Shown here piece after piece: positions 1 to 11,180 of a stretch of DNA of 25,389 nt. The stretch spans positions 1 through 25,389 of the forward strand of contig WION01000662.1 in assembly GCA_015039365.1 (NCBI GenBank). The letters run 5' to 3'. The translations under genes and the position numbers were made by a program. The DNA comes from Amanita rubescens. Its lineage: Eukaryota; Basidiomycota; Agaricomycetes; Agaricales; Amanitaceae. The notes under the pieces were generated by a model. It was not told the DNA's origin. It ran no database searches and was given only the letters and a program-made list of their open reading frames with translations. The first letter of the stretch is position 1, and every line of letters starts with the position of its first letter.

Positions 1-355
1 GACAACCTTGATGGATGGCGAGCTAGGCGAGAACGTAGATTCGACGACGAGCTTCGAGAAAGAATAATCAGGAATGGCGAGAGGAAGCAATGAAAAAAAA
101 CGATACCGTTTCATTGGCGTTTTTGCTTCTGCCTCGGCGTATAGGCGTTCTGAGGTGGTGTGGTGGTGGAAGAAGGAAAGAAAGAAGGGCGGTTGGCTAT
201 ACACGAGTGCGAATTTATACCAGTCGCGATGGCTGACAGGGGCTCCGCGGGAAGCGCCGATGCCGTGTCTTTATTTGTTTGCATCCTCGTCAAACAATAC
301 ACCAACGATGGATGACGCACTTCAACGAATCAACCTGTTTCCATTTCTCAAAGTT
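1..355. other. No gene recognised
   Basis: Short overlapping open frames occur on both strands (for example plus 74-385), but none shows a recognisable domain, signal peptide or convincing splice pattern. I see nothing that can be annotated here. Confidence 0.4.
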
Positions 356-379
356 CTACTGAAATATCTTCCCCACGGT

Positions 380-573
380 GTATAATAGGTGGATGAATCG
401 CGTGAGGATACGCCTGAGGCGGTCAATGGTATGAGCAGTCCAGAAATCTTCCCATTTCTCACATATCGCTTTACAGGGCTCGCCGAAATATATAAGGATT
501 ATAATGCATACCTCACACGCGCTCTCACAGCGGAAGAGAAACAATGGATCCAAACGAAGATATGACTTTAGCT
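380..573 (+). pseudogene. Repeat-C copy of the LTR-LTxEEK-W exon, inverted relative to A and B
   Basis: After a plausible intron acceptor (TTTACAG ending near 478), the plus strand encodes a short exon ending in LTRALTAEEKQW and a stop at about 571-573. It is clearly homologous to the terminal minus-strand exon of repeats A (LTRSLTKDEEKW) and B (LTRVLTEEEKEW). Here it lies on the opposite strand. The upstream part on the plus strand cannot be joined convincingly to the second exon seen in B. I read it as a relic or as the 3' end of a divergent paralogue. Function unknown. Confidence 0.4.
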
Positions 574-589
574 GGAGCACCATCCTGCA

Positions 590-792
590 AAGTACGTGAG
601 ACGCGTTATGGTTTGAAAGCACTCAGACCATCGGCGGGTGTGGCAGCCGTTTCCAGTTAGTACCCGTTATCAAGTGCTCGCTTGATGTTAGTAGCACCCC
701 GGCAACCGATTCCTCGTGAAGTAAAGGAGCCGCCAATACCATAGATGTGCTGGTGATAAGTGCGAAAAAAGTACCGTGTATGAGAATAACAT
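590..792 (-). pseudogene. Repeat-C copy of the small signal-peptide gene (frame broken)
   Basis: On the minus strand an ATG at 792 opens MLFSYTVLF. After a one-base shift at the six-T run near 766-771, it continues as a hydrophobic stretch ending in an AAP cleavage-like site and then KRLPHPP. The PHP motif and the following intron (GTCTGA...CTCAC...TTTGCAG) align with the same positions in repeats A and B (MPHPHN, then GTCTGx...CTCAC...TTTGCAG). This shows common descent. It probably encoded a secreted protein of about 75 residues. As written, the ATG frame stops early, so it is a pseudogene or contains a base error. Confidence 0.4.
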
Positions 793-1221
793 GTTCTCAC
801 AACAGCATTAGGGAGAGCATCCGTTTTAGAGTCACTCGCTGAATGGAAAGGATGCTGAGATTTTATCAAAGAAGTGGGATCAGCTCCGAGATGAGCAGAC
901 ATCTATTTATGCACATGAGAGCGAGTACAGTGATGGTCGCGAAGATACCGAACCGTGACCCATCACGAGTTTTGATGTGTTTGACGATGCCTGACACTGT
1001 ACATCTGACAACGCCAAGCGGCCTGGCCACTCCTGGCCGCCTCATACATCGTAAACCGTGGTCGAACTATCCAAACCGATCACACAATCCAATAGTTCCC
1101 CACCGTCGCGGGACTGAAACAAGCCTATACCTCGGAACTGGCGCCAACAAGTTCGGCACCTTCCCGACAACATCAGAAGGATTCAACACTCATTATTAGG
1201 CAATTCAATGTTACGGTTATT

Positions 1222-2940
1222 GGACGAACCCGCTGCATCGTTATCCGGTAAGAGAGTAGTCCCGAGGGTAGGACAGCGCTTTCCCTCACTAGATGATTCT
1301 CACAACGCCGCTTATAGGAAGTTTTACCCTGCCTTACCATCTCGACTGTATCTCGTTCGTCGTCGCTTGTTGGACAAATGTGATGGGAGCGACTTTTTGT
1401 TCATGCTGCGGATTTGATACCAATGATATAGACGAGAAGTCGACCCACACGATTGAAAAGTTATGTAGGCGGGTTGGAACTGATGGATGGCTTCGACCGC
1501 AAAGCTTTTGAGGAGATAGAAGTGAGTTGTCCGATTTAGTGCTGGGACATGTAACCCTTCATCGGGAGAAAGTCATTCTTGTCTTTAACCATTCCAATCA
1601 CTCAATCTCCGGGTAGAGTTTTGTGCTCCACAACGAACTACGACAGGGAACTCAGCAGTAGCGAGGCGTTCCTCATTGACAACCACATTCTTAAACCCCT
1701 ACCACTCCACGAATTTCATTGATTCGGTCCATTTTTCCTCGTCCTTTGTGAGAGAGCGCGTCAGGAATTTAACCTCTCCCGATTTCTTCTGGATTACGAT
1801 AATTCTGATTAACCTATTTGGATTGCGCTACGAAGCTGTGTGTGAGACATCTCGAATTGGGGTGAACTACTTACAGCTTCGCGCCAGTAGCCAGCGAGTT
1901 GGGCGGCATGTTTATGGTTTGTATGCCACCATCTCTGTACCCATTCCAAATGGGCCCCCTTCCGCGTATGGTTCCGCGTCTGGTTTCAATGTGAGTTTCA
2001 TCGAGCGTACCATGTGCCCGGTTATATAGCACCAAGAGAGTTGATCATCGATCATTCCGAAAGAGAGGAAAATCATAGGCAGTCAAGGGTAGCTGCAAGT
2101 GCGTGAGCTTATACCACACATGACCTGAAAAAGACATATTTACTAGCGTTAGGGCATCATGTCGATGCGAGGCTGCAAATTATGTGAGATGCGTATAAGT
2201 ATATAATCTGAAAAGAATGCAGACCAAATTATGTGGGTGTGGCATCCGAACCCAGTCACCCCTTAAAAAGCGTGCCATTGTATCAAGTTCTCGACCGCTC
2301 TTGTCATCGTATTTAGGCAGAGGGCCAGAATGTTTGACGTCTTTTTCGGTATATAACCTGGTTCGTCCAGCGGCCCAATTGCCATCACGGTAGAAATAAA
2401 CCCGAAGAGCAACAATGTGTATGATGAGAATAACTTCATGATGGATATCCCTGATAGACAGAGTTAGGCAACGGGTGGATGGAGTAGTTGTATCAAATTA
2501 ACTCACTGAATGATAAAATTTATCAAATTGACAGAGACCTGCTCTGCACGATATCGAGGGCCGGGCGAGATGCGAGATGGCAACACGGACTTATAACGTT
2601 TTGCTGAAGGGCACGTGCGCGCTACGGTACCATCACGATTTGATGGTCAGAGAAGTTTCAACCTATCCCCACGAGCAGCGTCATGACAACAATCATTTAA
2701 GCCAGTTCAACTCTACACCTCTCTACGCCCTGCGGGTAATTGGGGTTTGTTGACCGCCGCTGTCGACCAGTTGTCGACCACGGCATTGGATCCAATTTCC
2801 CGTCCACGATTGCAAATTTTGTCTTCGTCCTCCTTCATTCTCAACCCTGGATGCAACAGGAGGACGGAGTGATGGGATCTGGAACACGTCAGTACAGGTC
2901 GGCACCAGCGACAAAATGATGCCACTCTGGCGTCACCCTC
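1222..2940. repeat. Tandem repeat unit A (~1.72 kb)
   Basis: The unit starts at gaacccgctg...gttatccggtaagag and ends at gatgccactctggcgtcac. The same order of sequence returns immediately at 2941-4672, diverged by many substitutions and small indels. The joint is head to tail, with no intervening DNA and no target-site duplication. No transposase, reverse transcriptase or terminal inverted repeat is seen, so it looks like an old segmental duplication of a small-gene unit rather than a mobile element. Confidence 0.85.
1670..2439 (-). pseudogene. Small secreted-protein gene of repeat A, broken
   Basis: A minus-strand ATG at 2439 opens a strong signal peptide (MKLFSSYTLLLFGFISTVMA) followed by IGPLDEPGY. 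One base is missing relative to repeat B near 2350, after which the conserved continuation (GPLPKYD...SGRELD...MPHPHN) lies in another frame. Intron borders are conserved with B: GTCTG...CTCAC...TTTGCAG, and a downstream intron GTAAGT...CCAAATAG leading to the exon ending LTRSLTKDEEKW. These may be one multi-exon gene or two adjacent small genes. No known family recognised. Confidence 0.5.
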
Positions 2941-3006
2941 GGACAACCCGCTGTATCGTTATCCGGTAAGAGAGTAGTCTCGAGGGTAGGACAGCCTTCC
3001 CTCACC

Positions 3007-3088
3007 AGATGATTCTTACAACGCCGCTTTATAGGAAGTTTTACCCCAGATAATTCTTACAACGCCGCTTTATAGGAAGTTTTACCCT
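3007..3088. repeat. 41-bp direct tandem duplication inside unit B
   Basis: A 41-base segment beginning agatgattcttacaacgcc is repeated immediately at 3048 as agataattcttacaacgcc, with one mismatch at the start. Unit A has a single copy at the equivalent place (1290-1330), so the duplication arose after A and B separated. Confidence 0.85.
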
Positions 3089-3424
3089 GCCTTCCCATCT
3101 CGACTGCGTCTCGTTCGTCGTCGCTTGTTGGACAAATGTGATGGGAGTGGCCTTTTTTGTTCATGCTACGGATTTGATACCAATGACATAGATGGGAAGT
3201 CGGCCCACACGATTGAAAGTTATGTAGGTGGGTTTATGGGGGAGATAGAAGTGAGTTATCCGTTTTAGTGCTGGGACATGTAACCCTTTCACGGGAGAAA
3301 GTCGTTCTCGTCTTTAACAGCTCCAATCACTCAATGTAGGTTTCGCCGGGTAGAGTTTTGTTCTTCACAACAAACTACAATAGGGAACTCAGCAGTAGCG
3401 AGGCGTTCCTCATTGACAACAACA

Positions 3425-4178
3425 TTCTTAAATCCCTATTACTCCCGGCAAGAATCTCGCTGATTTGGTCCATTCTTTCTCTTCCTCTGTGAGAACGCGC
3501 GTGAGGAATTCGACGTTTCCCGATTTCCTCTTGACTACGATAATTCTGATTAACCTATTTGGATTGCTCTACGAAGCTACGTGTGAGACATTTCGGATTG
3601 GGGCGAACACGACTTACAGCTTTGCGCCAGTAGCCAGCGAGTTGAGCGGCATGTTTATAGCTTGTATGCCGCCATCTCCGTACTGATTCCAAATGGGCCC
3701 CTTCCGCGTATGGTTCCGCGTCTGCTTCTCATCCAATGCGAGTTTCATCGAGTGTACCATGTGCTCAGTATATAGCACCAACAGAGTTCTTTATCGATGA
3801 TTCCGAAAGAGAGAGGAGTCAAGGGTAGCTGCAAATGCGTGAGGTTATACCACATCACGAACCCGAAAAAGACATATTTACTAAGCGGCTGCGGGCATCC
3901 TGTCGATGCGAGGCTGCAAATTATGTGAGATGTGTATAAGTATAATCTGAAAAGAATCCAGACCAAATTATGTGGGTGTGGCATCCGAACCCAGTCACCT
4001 TGTAAAACCTCTTTCCTTGAATCAAGTTCTCTACCACTCGTATCGTATTTAGGCAGAGGGTCAGAACATTCGATGTCTTTGTCAGTAATAAAACCAGGTT
4101 CGTCCAGGCGGCCCAGTTGCCACCACAGTAGAAACAAGCCCGAAGAGAAACTAATGTGTATGATGAGAATAACTTCAT
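3425..4178 (-). pseudogene. Small secreted-protein gene of repeat B, possibly two small genes
   Basis: A minus-strand ATG at 4178 opens MKLFSSYTLVS, the same signal-peptide start as in A, but two extra bases relative to A put it out of frame with the conserved LDEPGF..PLPKYD..RELD..MPHPHN stretch. Further down, a coherent exon opens with MVHSMKLALDEKQTRN and runs to NSLATGAKL. It joins in phase, by an intron starting GTAAGTCGTG and ending CAAATAG, to an exon ending LTRVLTEEEKEWTKSARFL. That last pair could be a functional ~90-residue gene. No family recognised. Confidence 0.5.
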
Positions 4179-4820
4179 GATGGATATCCCTGATAGTGTT
4201 AGGCAACAGGGATAAAGTAGTTGTATTGAATTAACTCACTGAATAGAGAGGATGATAAGAGTTTATCAATCGATAGAGACCTGCTCTGGGGCACGATGTC
4301 GAGGCAAGATGGCAAGATGTCACGGACACTGCTTATAACATTTGCTGAAGGGCACGTGCGGCGTGCGCCTCGCTGCAATGCCATCGATAGTCAGAGAAGT
4401 TTCAACCTAACGAGCAGCGTCATGACAACAATGTGGACAGCCATTTAAGCCAGTCTACTTACGCCTTCTGATAATTGGGATTCACACTCGCCTGTCGACT
4501 GCTGTCAACCACGGCATTATTGAATCCAATTTCCCGTCCACAAAATTGCAAATTTTGTCTTCGTCCTCCTTCGTTCTCAACCCTGGATGCAACAGAGGAT
4601 GAAGGAGTGATGGGATCCGAAACACGCTGGCACCGCGCGACAAAATGATGCCACTCTAGCGTCACACTCGGATTTTGTTGTCATTGCCAGCTACGCATCT
4701 GGTTGATGAACATGGCTATAACTCAAGTGGAACTGTACTCACAACTGTATTGAACTCGCCCCGGATCATGTCCATTGGCCGATCACTGCCTATTTCGGAG
4801 CCAAGAGTCTCCCTCCACGA

Positions 4821-4828
4821 TGACGTCA
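4821..4828. promoter_or_regulatory. Consensus CRE/ATF palindrome upstream of the SDR gene
   Basis: TGACGTCA, the perfect 8-bp palindrome bound by ATF/CREB-type bZIP factors in fungi, lies 11 bases upstream of the TATA box and 56 bases upstream of the SDR start codon. The match is direct; regulation by a stress or cAMP-responsive bZIP factor is inferred. Confidence 0.6.
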
Positions 4829-4838
4829 CAATCCGTTG

Positions 4839-4845
4839 TATATAA
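4839..4845 (+). promoter_or_regulatory. TATA box of the SDR gene
   Basis: TATATAA lies 39 bases before the ATG at 4884, followed by a pyrimidine-rich stretch (ctttctccgtctcgccccc) typical of fungal start regions. Confidence 0.6.
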
Positions 4846-4883
4846 TCCGCTGTCTTTCTCCGTCTCGCCCCCATTTTACAATT

Positions 4884-6149
<1,266 letters not shown>

Positions 6150-6297
6150 AAGCGAGTGGCGAGCACAGCCATCTGCGTAGCCTCGTGTAATTCACATCGA
6201 TTGATTGATCCCTGCCTCATGCCGACCTTCTATTTATGCTGACTCGGCACCTGTCAAAACGTACGTGTACACACACACCCACAATACCCCTTTTCCC

Positions 6298-6304
6298 TAT
6301 AAAT
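6298..6304 (+). promoter_or_regulatory. TATA box upstream of the cyclin gene
   Basis: TATAAAT lies about 140 bases before the ATG at 6442, leaving room for a 5' untranslated leader of about 110 bases. Confidence 0.4.
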
Positions 6305-6441
6305 CCGGCTGCTGTGCGAGCGCTTGTCCATTATTGATATGAATGGAGTTTTGAGAACAAAAATGTTTTCTTCGATTCATCCCCCCCACTAAGCACAGGG
6401 CCAGACGGGCCAACCCCACTATCCCCTACTCGTCATAAAAC

Positions 6442-8276
6442 ATGGATTTAACCAGCTACAAATCACTGTCGAGATTTGGCTCGCCAGAGCTACTAATAGC
6501 TGGTCCCGACCGCAGCGCCGCCACTCGTCTCGTACGACACCACCTGTCCACTTTGACGCGTAAAACGTCGCGTTTGACCATCGAATTATACTACGAGATC
6601 CTACTCAGCCTCTCGTCATTCCTTCATCACCACGGATGCGCCGCCACTTTGAAAAAGAAAACGTTGTACGTAGTTGTTCGCTGGGTTCTCTGGCCAAGGG
6701 TTTTGAATCAGTTGCGAATACACTAGATCCCTCGCTGCCGTGGGCTTTCCGAGTGCTTGGGTAGCTGGATGGCGAAGACATCATCATCATCGAGCCTCCA
6801 GGTTAGTATGCCGTCGCGGTGGGATTGGGAGCGACGCGTCGATGACTTTACGTGCTTTGATATTGAGTGGATCTGATGCTATGCCGCCAGCGCCACTCGT
6901 GAAGGAAGAGAACGGAAAGGCGATGATGGTATGCTCTGATGAAACGGACACGGACACGGATACGCGATGGAGCTGTGCTAGAACCAGTACACGGCAATGC
7001 CAAGAACAAGAACAACAAGTCGATCGGGAGTTGCAGCTGATGCAACAAACCATGAAGGAGGTGTTCCAGAGCGCGTTGACGCTAGGTGTCGTCGTCGTCC
7101 TCGAGTGGCGGCATTCCGCATGCGTGTTTGGGTTAGCGCCGTCTACGACGACGACGACGACGACGTGTTGTCTCGACGTCGCTCGGAGTGGGTCTTTTTG
7201 GGATCATGTATCGTCCGTGGTGACAACCACGACTAACGCCAACACTACTATCCTTCCTTTGCTTCGATGCGAGGGACTGGAGATATGCCGTAGGGGAAGA
7301 ATGCTAGGAGCGAGTCGGAGTAAGGACGTGCGCGTTCTTTTGGAAGAGTTTGAAGAGGATTTTGGGGATAGCCAGTTTTATGAAGTTGATGAGAGGGAGG
7401 ACGAGTACGCGTATGAGATTGCGTTGTACATGTTGGAACTAGAGGTACGTCTTCCAAGTTTTCACAGTTTTGCATCTCCGCCACAACTTGAGCCTGCAGG
7501 CCAAAAGCATGCCAAACTTGGACATGTCCGACCTTCCCGGATCCCAAATCGACATCCGACTCGATGGGATTGACGAACTCCAAGGCCTCTGGGGGCACTT
7601 CCACACTTGGCTCGGATATTCCTTCGAAACCTATTGGGTAGCGCACAACCTCTTGGATCGGTACATTTCCAAGCGGAAACAAAAGGGCAACCTAAACACC
7701 CTAACGTATGATGGATCCTATCTTCTAGCTCGAGCCGTGTTGTATATCGCGGCCAAGTATATGGAGGTTATGTTGGTGGACATTAGGACGTTTTCACAAG
7801 CGAAGAATACGGATTATGTTCCGGTGGATGTGATGAAGAAGGCAGAGGCGGAGGTGTTGAGGACACTCGAATTCGAGGTGTTTGGTGGGTGTTCGCCTTG
7901 GTTTTGGTTGAGTCGTGGAGGGAGGCGATCGAGTTCGAGCTTTAGCTTGAGAGAAGCGGTTGAAAACTTCTTGGTTCACTTGGCGATGAGGGATTGGAGG
8001 TTTTGTGGGGTGAGGTCGAGCATGATAGCTGGTATTGTGGTGTACGCTGTGAGCGAGATGGGGTTGACAGAGTTGGAAAGTGAGAAGCGGCGTGATCGGC
8101 TATTATGGAGTCGGTGCGGTGAAGGTGAGGTGAAACGAGGGTTTGACATGCTACTTGAAGGGATGAGAAAGCAGTCAATGAGCGAGTCAGAGTGGTTATA
8201 CCGATGGCATAAACGAGGGCCAAGGACTGGAGCGTCAGAGTTTGCGTTGCGATGGGCAAAAGTGTATGAACTTTGA
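6442..8276 (+). CDS. Cyclin (B-type-like cyclin box); 5' part uncertain
   Basis: The well-supported part is 7300-8276. DSQFYEVDEREDEYAYEIALYMLELE is joined in phase across an intron at 7445-7499 (GTACGT...CTGCAG) to AKSMPNLDMS. The cyclin box follows, with the hallmarks WVAHNLLDRYIS and LLARAVLYIAAKYMEV, then MKKAEAEVLRTLEFEVFG and a second helical fold. This pattern fits a mitotic B-type cyclin that activates a Cdk. Upstream, a model with exon 1 at 6442-6665 (start MDLTSYKSLSRF), intron 6666-6726 (GTACGT...CACTAG) and exon 2 at 6727-7444 keeps one open frame. That region is low-complexity (HHHH, Thr runs, DTDTDT) and I see no destruction box, so the 5' end is tentative. AATAAA at 8345-8350 is a possible poly(A) signal. 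Confidence 0.7.
7145..7162. repeat. GAC trinucleotide microsatellite in the cyclin 5' exon
   Basis: Consecutive acg/gac triplets encode a short Thr run in the presumed reading frame. A related acggacacggacacgg stretch lies at about 6947-6962. Such runs make length changes likely in this part of the gene. Confidence 0.6.
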
Positions 8277-8379
8277 CATGGGAAAGTCTGTAACGTACGT
8301 ACGTATTGAGTCGCCCTTTCCACGAGGGGTTACCTAAATAACATAATAAAATGAGGCTTCGGATTCTCACTTCTTGCCC

Positions 8380-9220
8380 ATGGATTACCACCATCCCTAC
8401 AGTGGTTCAGCAGGGTACATTTACGCAAACGAGGCGAGTGTTCAAATCCTACCTCATGATAACGTCATACTGAGGTGACCAGCTTAGTACGACACATCCG
8501 ACTACCATTCCCAGGTGGCATTTGAAAAAGGTTCGAGCCAGCCGCGCAGAGTTCCATACGGCCACTTGAAATCTTTCGTACCCGTGAGTGATAGTCTGAG
8601 TTGTTGTCCTCATCGCACGCTTTCAACTTCAATTCACACGGCTGCATTGTAGGAATTGGCATCCACCGAATCGTTAGTCGCCCCACCAACTGTAGCGACG
8701 TCGACAACAATAGTATCACCAAGAAAGACAAAAGGGTCTCGAGGGTCTGCGAAGAGCATAGATCACTCGTTGTGCGACTCGGGGTGGATCGAGGAGCAAC
8801 CTTATTTTTCTTCGTTTCGTGTCGCAGGGTCCACGACGGGGAGTTTAGGTGGTTCTCTACATGGTGCCCGTCATGATGGTCAAGGGAGGAAAACGTCGAA
8901 TTGGACATGTAGGTTTAAAGTGAGTTTTTGCACCCTTTTTTTTTCTCTTTTCTTTTTATTTCGCGTCGCGTCGCGTCGTACTAGTGCGCGACCTGCCCGT
9001 CTTTTACGTTCGCTTCTACACGTCTACACGCCCCGCGGAGATTCGACAAGTATTGACTAATCCGTGTCCATAGAAACGAATTGGAAGGGTATTGAAAGGA
9101 ATACAAAGTTTGATGCACGAAAGGCTTCCTTCTTGGCGTTCGTCACGGTCAACAGGTGGATCTCGCCCTCCCGAACCCAATCTTCCAAATTTTCAGAACG
9201 ACGTCCTCTATCGCCGATAG
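8380..9220 (+). CDS. Hypothetical Ser/Thr-rich protein; two in-frame stops near the start
   Basis: Unrecognised gene. ATG at 8380 opens MDYHHPYSGSAGYIYANEAS. The same frame meets TGA at 8476 and TAG at 8485, then continues as YDTSDYHSQVAFEKGS. It splices in phase over 8584-8652 (GTGAGT...TTGTAG) into ELASTESLVAPPT and over 8920-9073 (GTGAGT...CCATAG) into KRIGRVLKGIQSLMHERL, ending at TAG 9218-9220. The two phase-conserving introns argue for a real gene. The stops leave three options: the true start lies downstream, a missed 5' intron removes them, or the gene is broken. The sequence is rich in Ser, Thr, Gly and basic residues with no membrane segment. Function unknown. Confidence 0.45.
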
Positions 9221-9659
9221 TAGCAATCAACGTTCAAGCCCGCAACTTTGTACCGATACATGATAGAGTATTGATTTTTGGAGATAATGTTGTATGTACC
9301 ATTTGATTGTATGCACGTACTTATGTTAGGTAGGTATATGCCCGGCCCGGGAGGCTTCTAATCTAGAGTCGTTCGTTCTTTAATTCTAAGCTAATACTCA
9401 AACGGAATGTGTCATAATATGGTTACCGAAGATGCCAAACAACTTGCCATTTACTGAAGGTGCCGATCCTAGCGGGTTTGACTGTGTTGCGCCTCCGCAG
9501 CGTGTATGTCAATCCCAAACGGGCTACCACTGGCAACGAGTTGGCCTCGCTTTTGCGGCATGGCATAGGTATCACCATGAAACCAAATTCGGAGATATGA
9601 ACGAAGCCCAGCTATATTTAATTTCCCCGCTTTACTCAATTTCGGGGTATCTTATAATC
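9221..9659. other. Gene-poor stretch
   Basis: An open plus-strand frame starts at 9432 (MPNNLPFTEGADPSG) but has no domain, signal or supporting splice pattern. It also runs across the better-supported minus-strand exons at 9660-10015. I see nothing else here. Confidence 0.35.
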
Positions 9660-10015
9660 CTATCCGTCGTCATGCCAGAACCCTATCATCTTCATTCCCA
9701 TCAAGGGGGAGGTGTCAACAGGTGTCAACTTCAAAATGTCGTCATGAGAAGGAGTGCGAGTCTAACATTGTTCAGCCTCACGGGTTGGAGAGAACAACTT
9801 GTGTTCCTTACAAGAAATAGCACTCATACGTATATGCAAAGTCCTCGATAAGATAACACACACCTCGCTACCGTCGCCTTCCACACAGCCGGTGACTACC
9901 ACCCGCAACAAACACGCGGTAAGAATAACCATGCCAAGGCTCGTGACCGAGATATCCCCACCAAATTGGATTTCAAATTCAATAGGCAATTCTTCGAACG
10001 CGATAGCCCCTACCT
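9660..10015 (-). CDS. Possible two-exon minus-strand coding segment with one membrane helix
   Basis: Exon 10015-9864 reads EVGAIAFEELPIEFEIQFGG, then a hydrophobic stretch (VTSLGMVILTACLLRVVV). It is joined in phase by an intron 9863-9762 (GTGTGT...CAATGTTAG) to TRTPSHDDILKLTPVDTS and a stop at 9660. It lies directly downstream of the proline-rich gene at 10089-10472 and could be a further 3' exon of a transcript from there, but I could not find a junction that keeps frame. Low confidence; no family recognised. Confidence 0.28.
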
Positions 10016-10088
10016 CTAGCGGTCAGACTTGGAGAGAGAGAACAGCATAATAATAATAAAAAAGAGATCCATACCCGGTTTCGTGACT

Positions 10089-10472
10089 TTATTGTTTTTC
10101 TGACGGAATCGACGGTGGTTTCCGTGAAGGAGGTGGAGGCGCTGGCGGCGGAGATAGAGGTATCTTTGGTGGTGGCTTCGGGGGTGTATCCCATACTGGT
10201 GTGTTCGGTGGAGGCGACGGGACTCGCGGAGGGTGTTCCTCCGGCTGCTCCCATGAACGTAGTGCGTCGTGCATTAGCTGTATGGGACGGTGCGGCCGAG
10301 GGTGATGCAGTGGCAATACTGGAGAGTCGTATGGGGGCATAGTGTATTCATAAGTTGGTGGTGCTGATTGGGTTCGTCTTGACTGTGACGAAGAATCAGG
10401 CTTGATGTACAGCGCGGACGCGAATAAGGGGCATGCGAGAAGCAAGGCAAAGGTGGAAGGATGCAGACGCAT
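10089..10472 (-). CDS. Secreted proline-rich protein 1 (127 aa)
   Basis: The ATG at 10472 opens a clear signal peptide, MRLHPSTFALLLACPLFASA, with cleavage expected before LYIKPDSSS. The mature protein is dominated by proline (PPRVPSPPPNTPVWDTPPKP, then PPPAPPPPSRKPPSIPSEKQ). A TATA box (TATAAAA, 10550-10544) and the shared GGACCAGCCTA element at 10501-10511 precede it, as in the next two minus-strand genes. An extracellular or cell-wall role is inferred from the signal peptide and composition. A competing Ser/Thr-rich open frame on the same strand (10254-9979) lacks a signal peptide and promoter. Not a family I can name. Confidence 0.65.
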   Translation of the reverse strand: MRLHPSTFALLLACPLFASALYIKPDSSSQSRRTQSAPPTYEYTMPPYDSPVLPLHHPRPHRPIQLMHDALRSWEQPEEHPPRVPSPPPNTPVWDTPPKPPPKIPLSPPPAPPPPSRKPPSIPSEKQ

Positions 10473-10500
10473 GAGTCGTACTGTTGGGAATGAAGAGTGA

Positions 10501-10511
10501 GGACCAGCCTA
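10501..10511 (-). promoter_or_regulatory. Shared start-region element, copy 1
   Basis: GGACCAGCCTA (read on the minus strand as TAGGCTGGTCC) lies 29 bases upstream of the ATG of secreted protein 1 and 39 bases downstream of its TATA box. The surrounding GTGAGGACCAGCCTAC is identical in copy 2. Confidence 0.55.
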
Positions 10512-11180
10512 CTAGAGAGTAATTATTCTGGCGGAAGTAGAGTTTTTATACCGCTCTAAAACACCAAGAGTCCCGCCGGAGGTGACATTTGGGGAAATTA
10601 ATAGCCGAGGGCAGCTTTTAGGCTTTGGTTTAGGCTATCATGACAAACGTTCGTCGCCGAGGCGAGGTGGTGCGTAGCTGTGCATGACACATGATGCATC
10701 TCGGCATCAACACCGTCGTGTTTTCAACAACTGGACAGTGGCCCTAGTAGCCCGTCTCCGGGACATGACGCTGGTACTAGGCGCTGGTCAGAACAAGCTG
10801 TGTTCTTGGTTTCTGGATATTAGTTATACCGTCTGCCGAGCGTCGGTTATCATTCGCCATTCCTAATTTCACGAGGCGAGGAGGAACCAAAATAAGTTTG
10901 CATAAATAGAGAGCTGCCATAAGCGCGGGCTGCACATGAACAAAGCTCAACACTGACCTGTATGTTAAAGTGGAGATGAGCGGAATGGTCCCATCCCGAC
11001 TTCTGGATTAGTTTGCCTATGAGGCCATCGTCATGCGATAAGGGTGGAGTTAAGTAGGGTCAAGTGCCACTGACATGTACAGTTTAGGTATGCATACACA
11101 CCACGCTCACAAAACTGAACGGCCAATTTTTCTAGAAAGCCAGTAACTTCTAGCCGTCAAAGACAGAATGACAGCAATCT
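10512..11180. other. Intergenic stretch
   Basis: This holds the promoter of secreted protein 1 (TATAAAA on the minus strand at 10550-10544). Beyond about 10560 only short unsupported open frames are present, for example plus 10684-10866. Confidence 0.4.

Larger units (their letters stand above)
2941..4672. repeat. Tandem repeat unit B (~1.73 kb)
   Basis: This is the second, head-to-tail copy of unit A. It starts with ggacaacccgctg and ends at gatgccactctagcgtcac. It differs from A by scattered substitutions and indels, and by a private 41-bp internal duplication at 3007-3088. Splice-site sequences of the enclosed minus-strand gene are better preserved than the intergenic sequence. Confidence 0.85.

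Noticed and set aside
1222..4672. Units A and B as the long terminal repeats of a retroelement
   Set aside because: They are directly adjacent with no internal region, no TG..CA ends or target duplication seen, and they contain a spliced minus-strand gene.
7248..7682. 144-codon minus-strand open frame
   Set aside because: Antisense to the cyclin exons and their intron; no domain.
9979..10254. Ser/Thr-rich minus-strand frame (MGAAGGTPSASPV...)
   Set aside because: It overlaps the proline-rich frame of secreted protein 1, which starts with a signal peptide and follows a TATA box; the alternative has neither.
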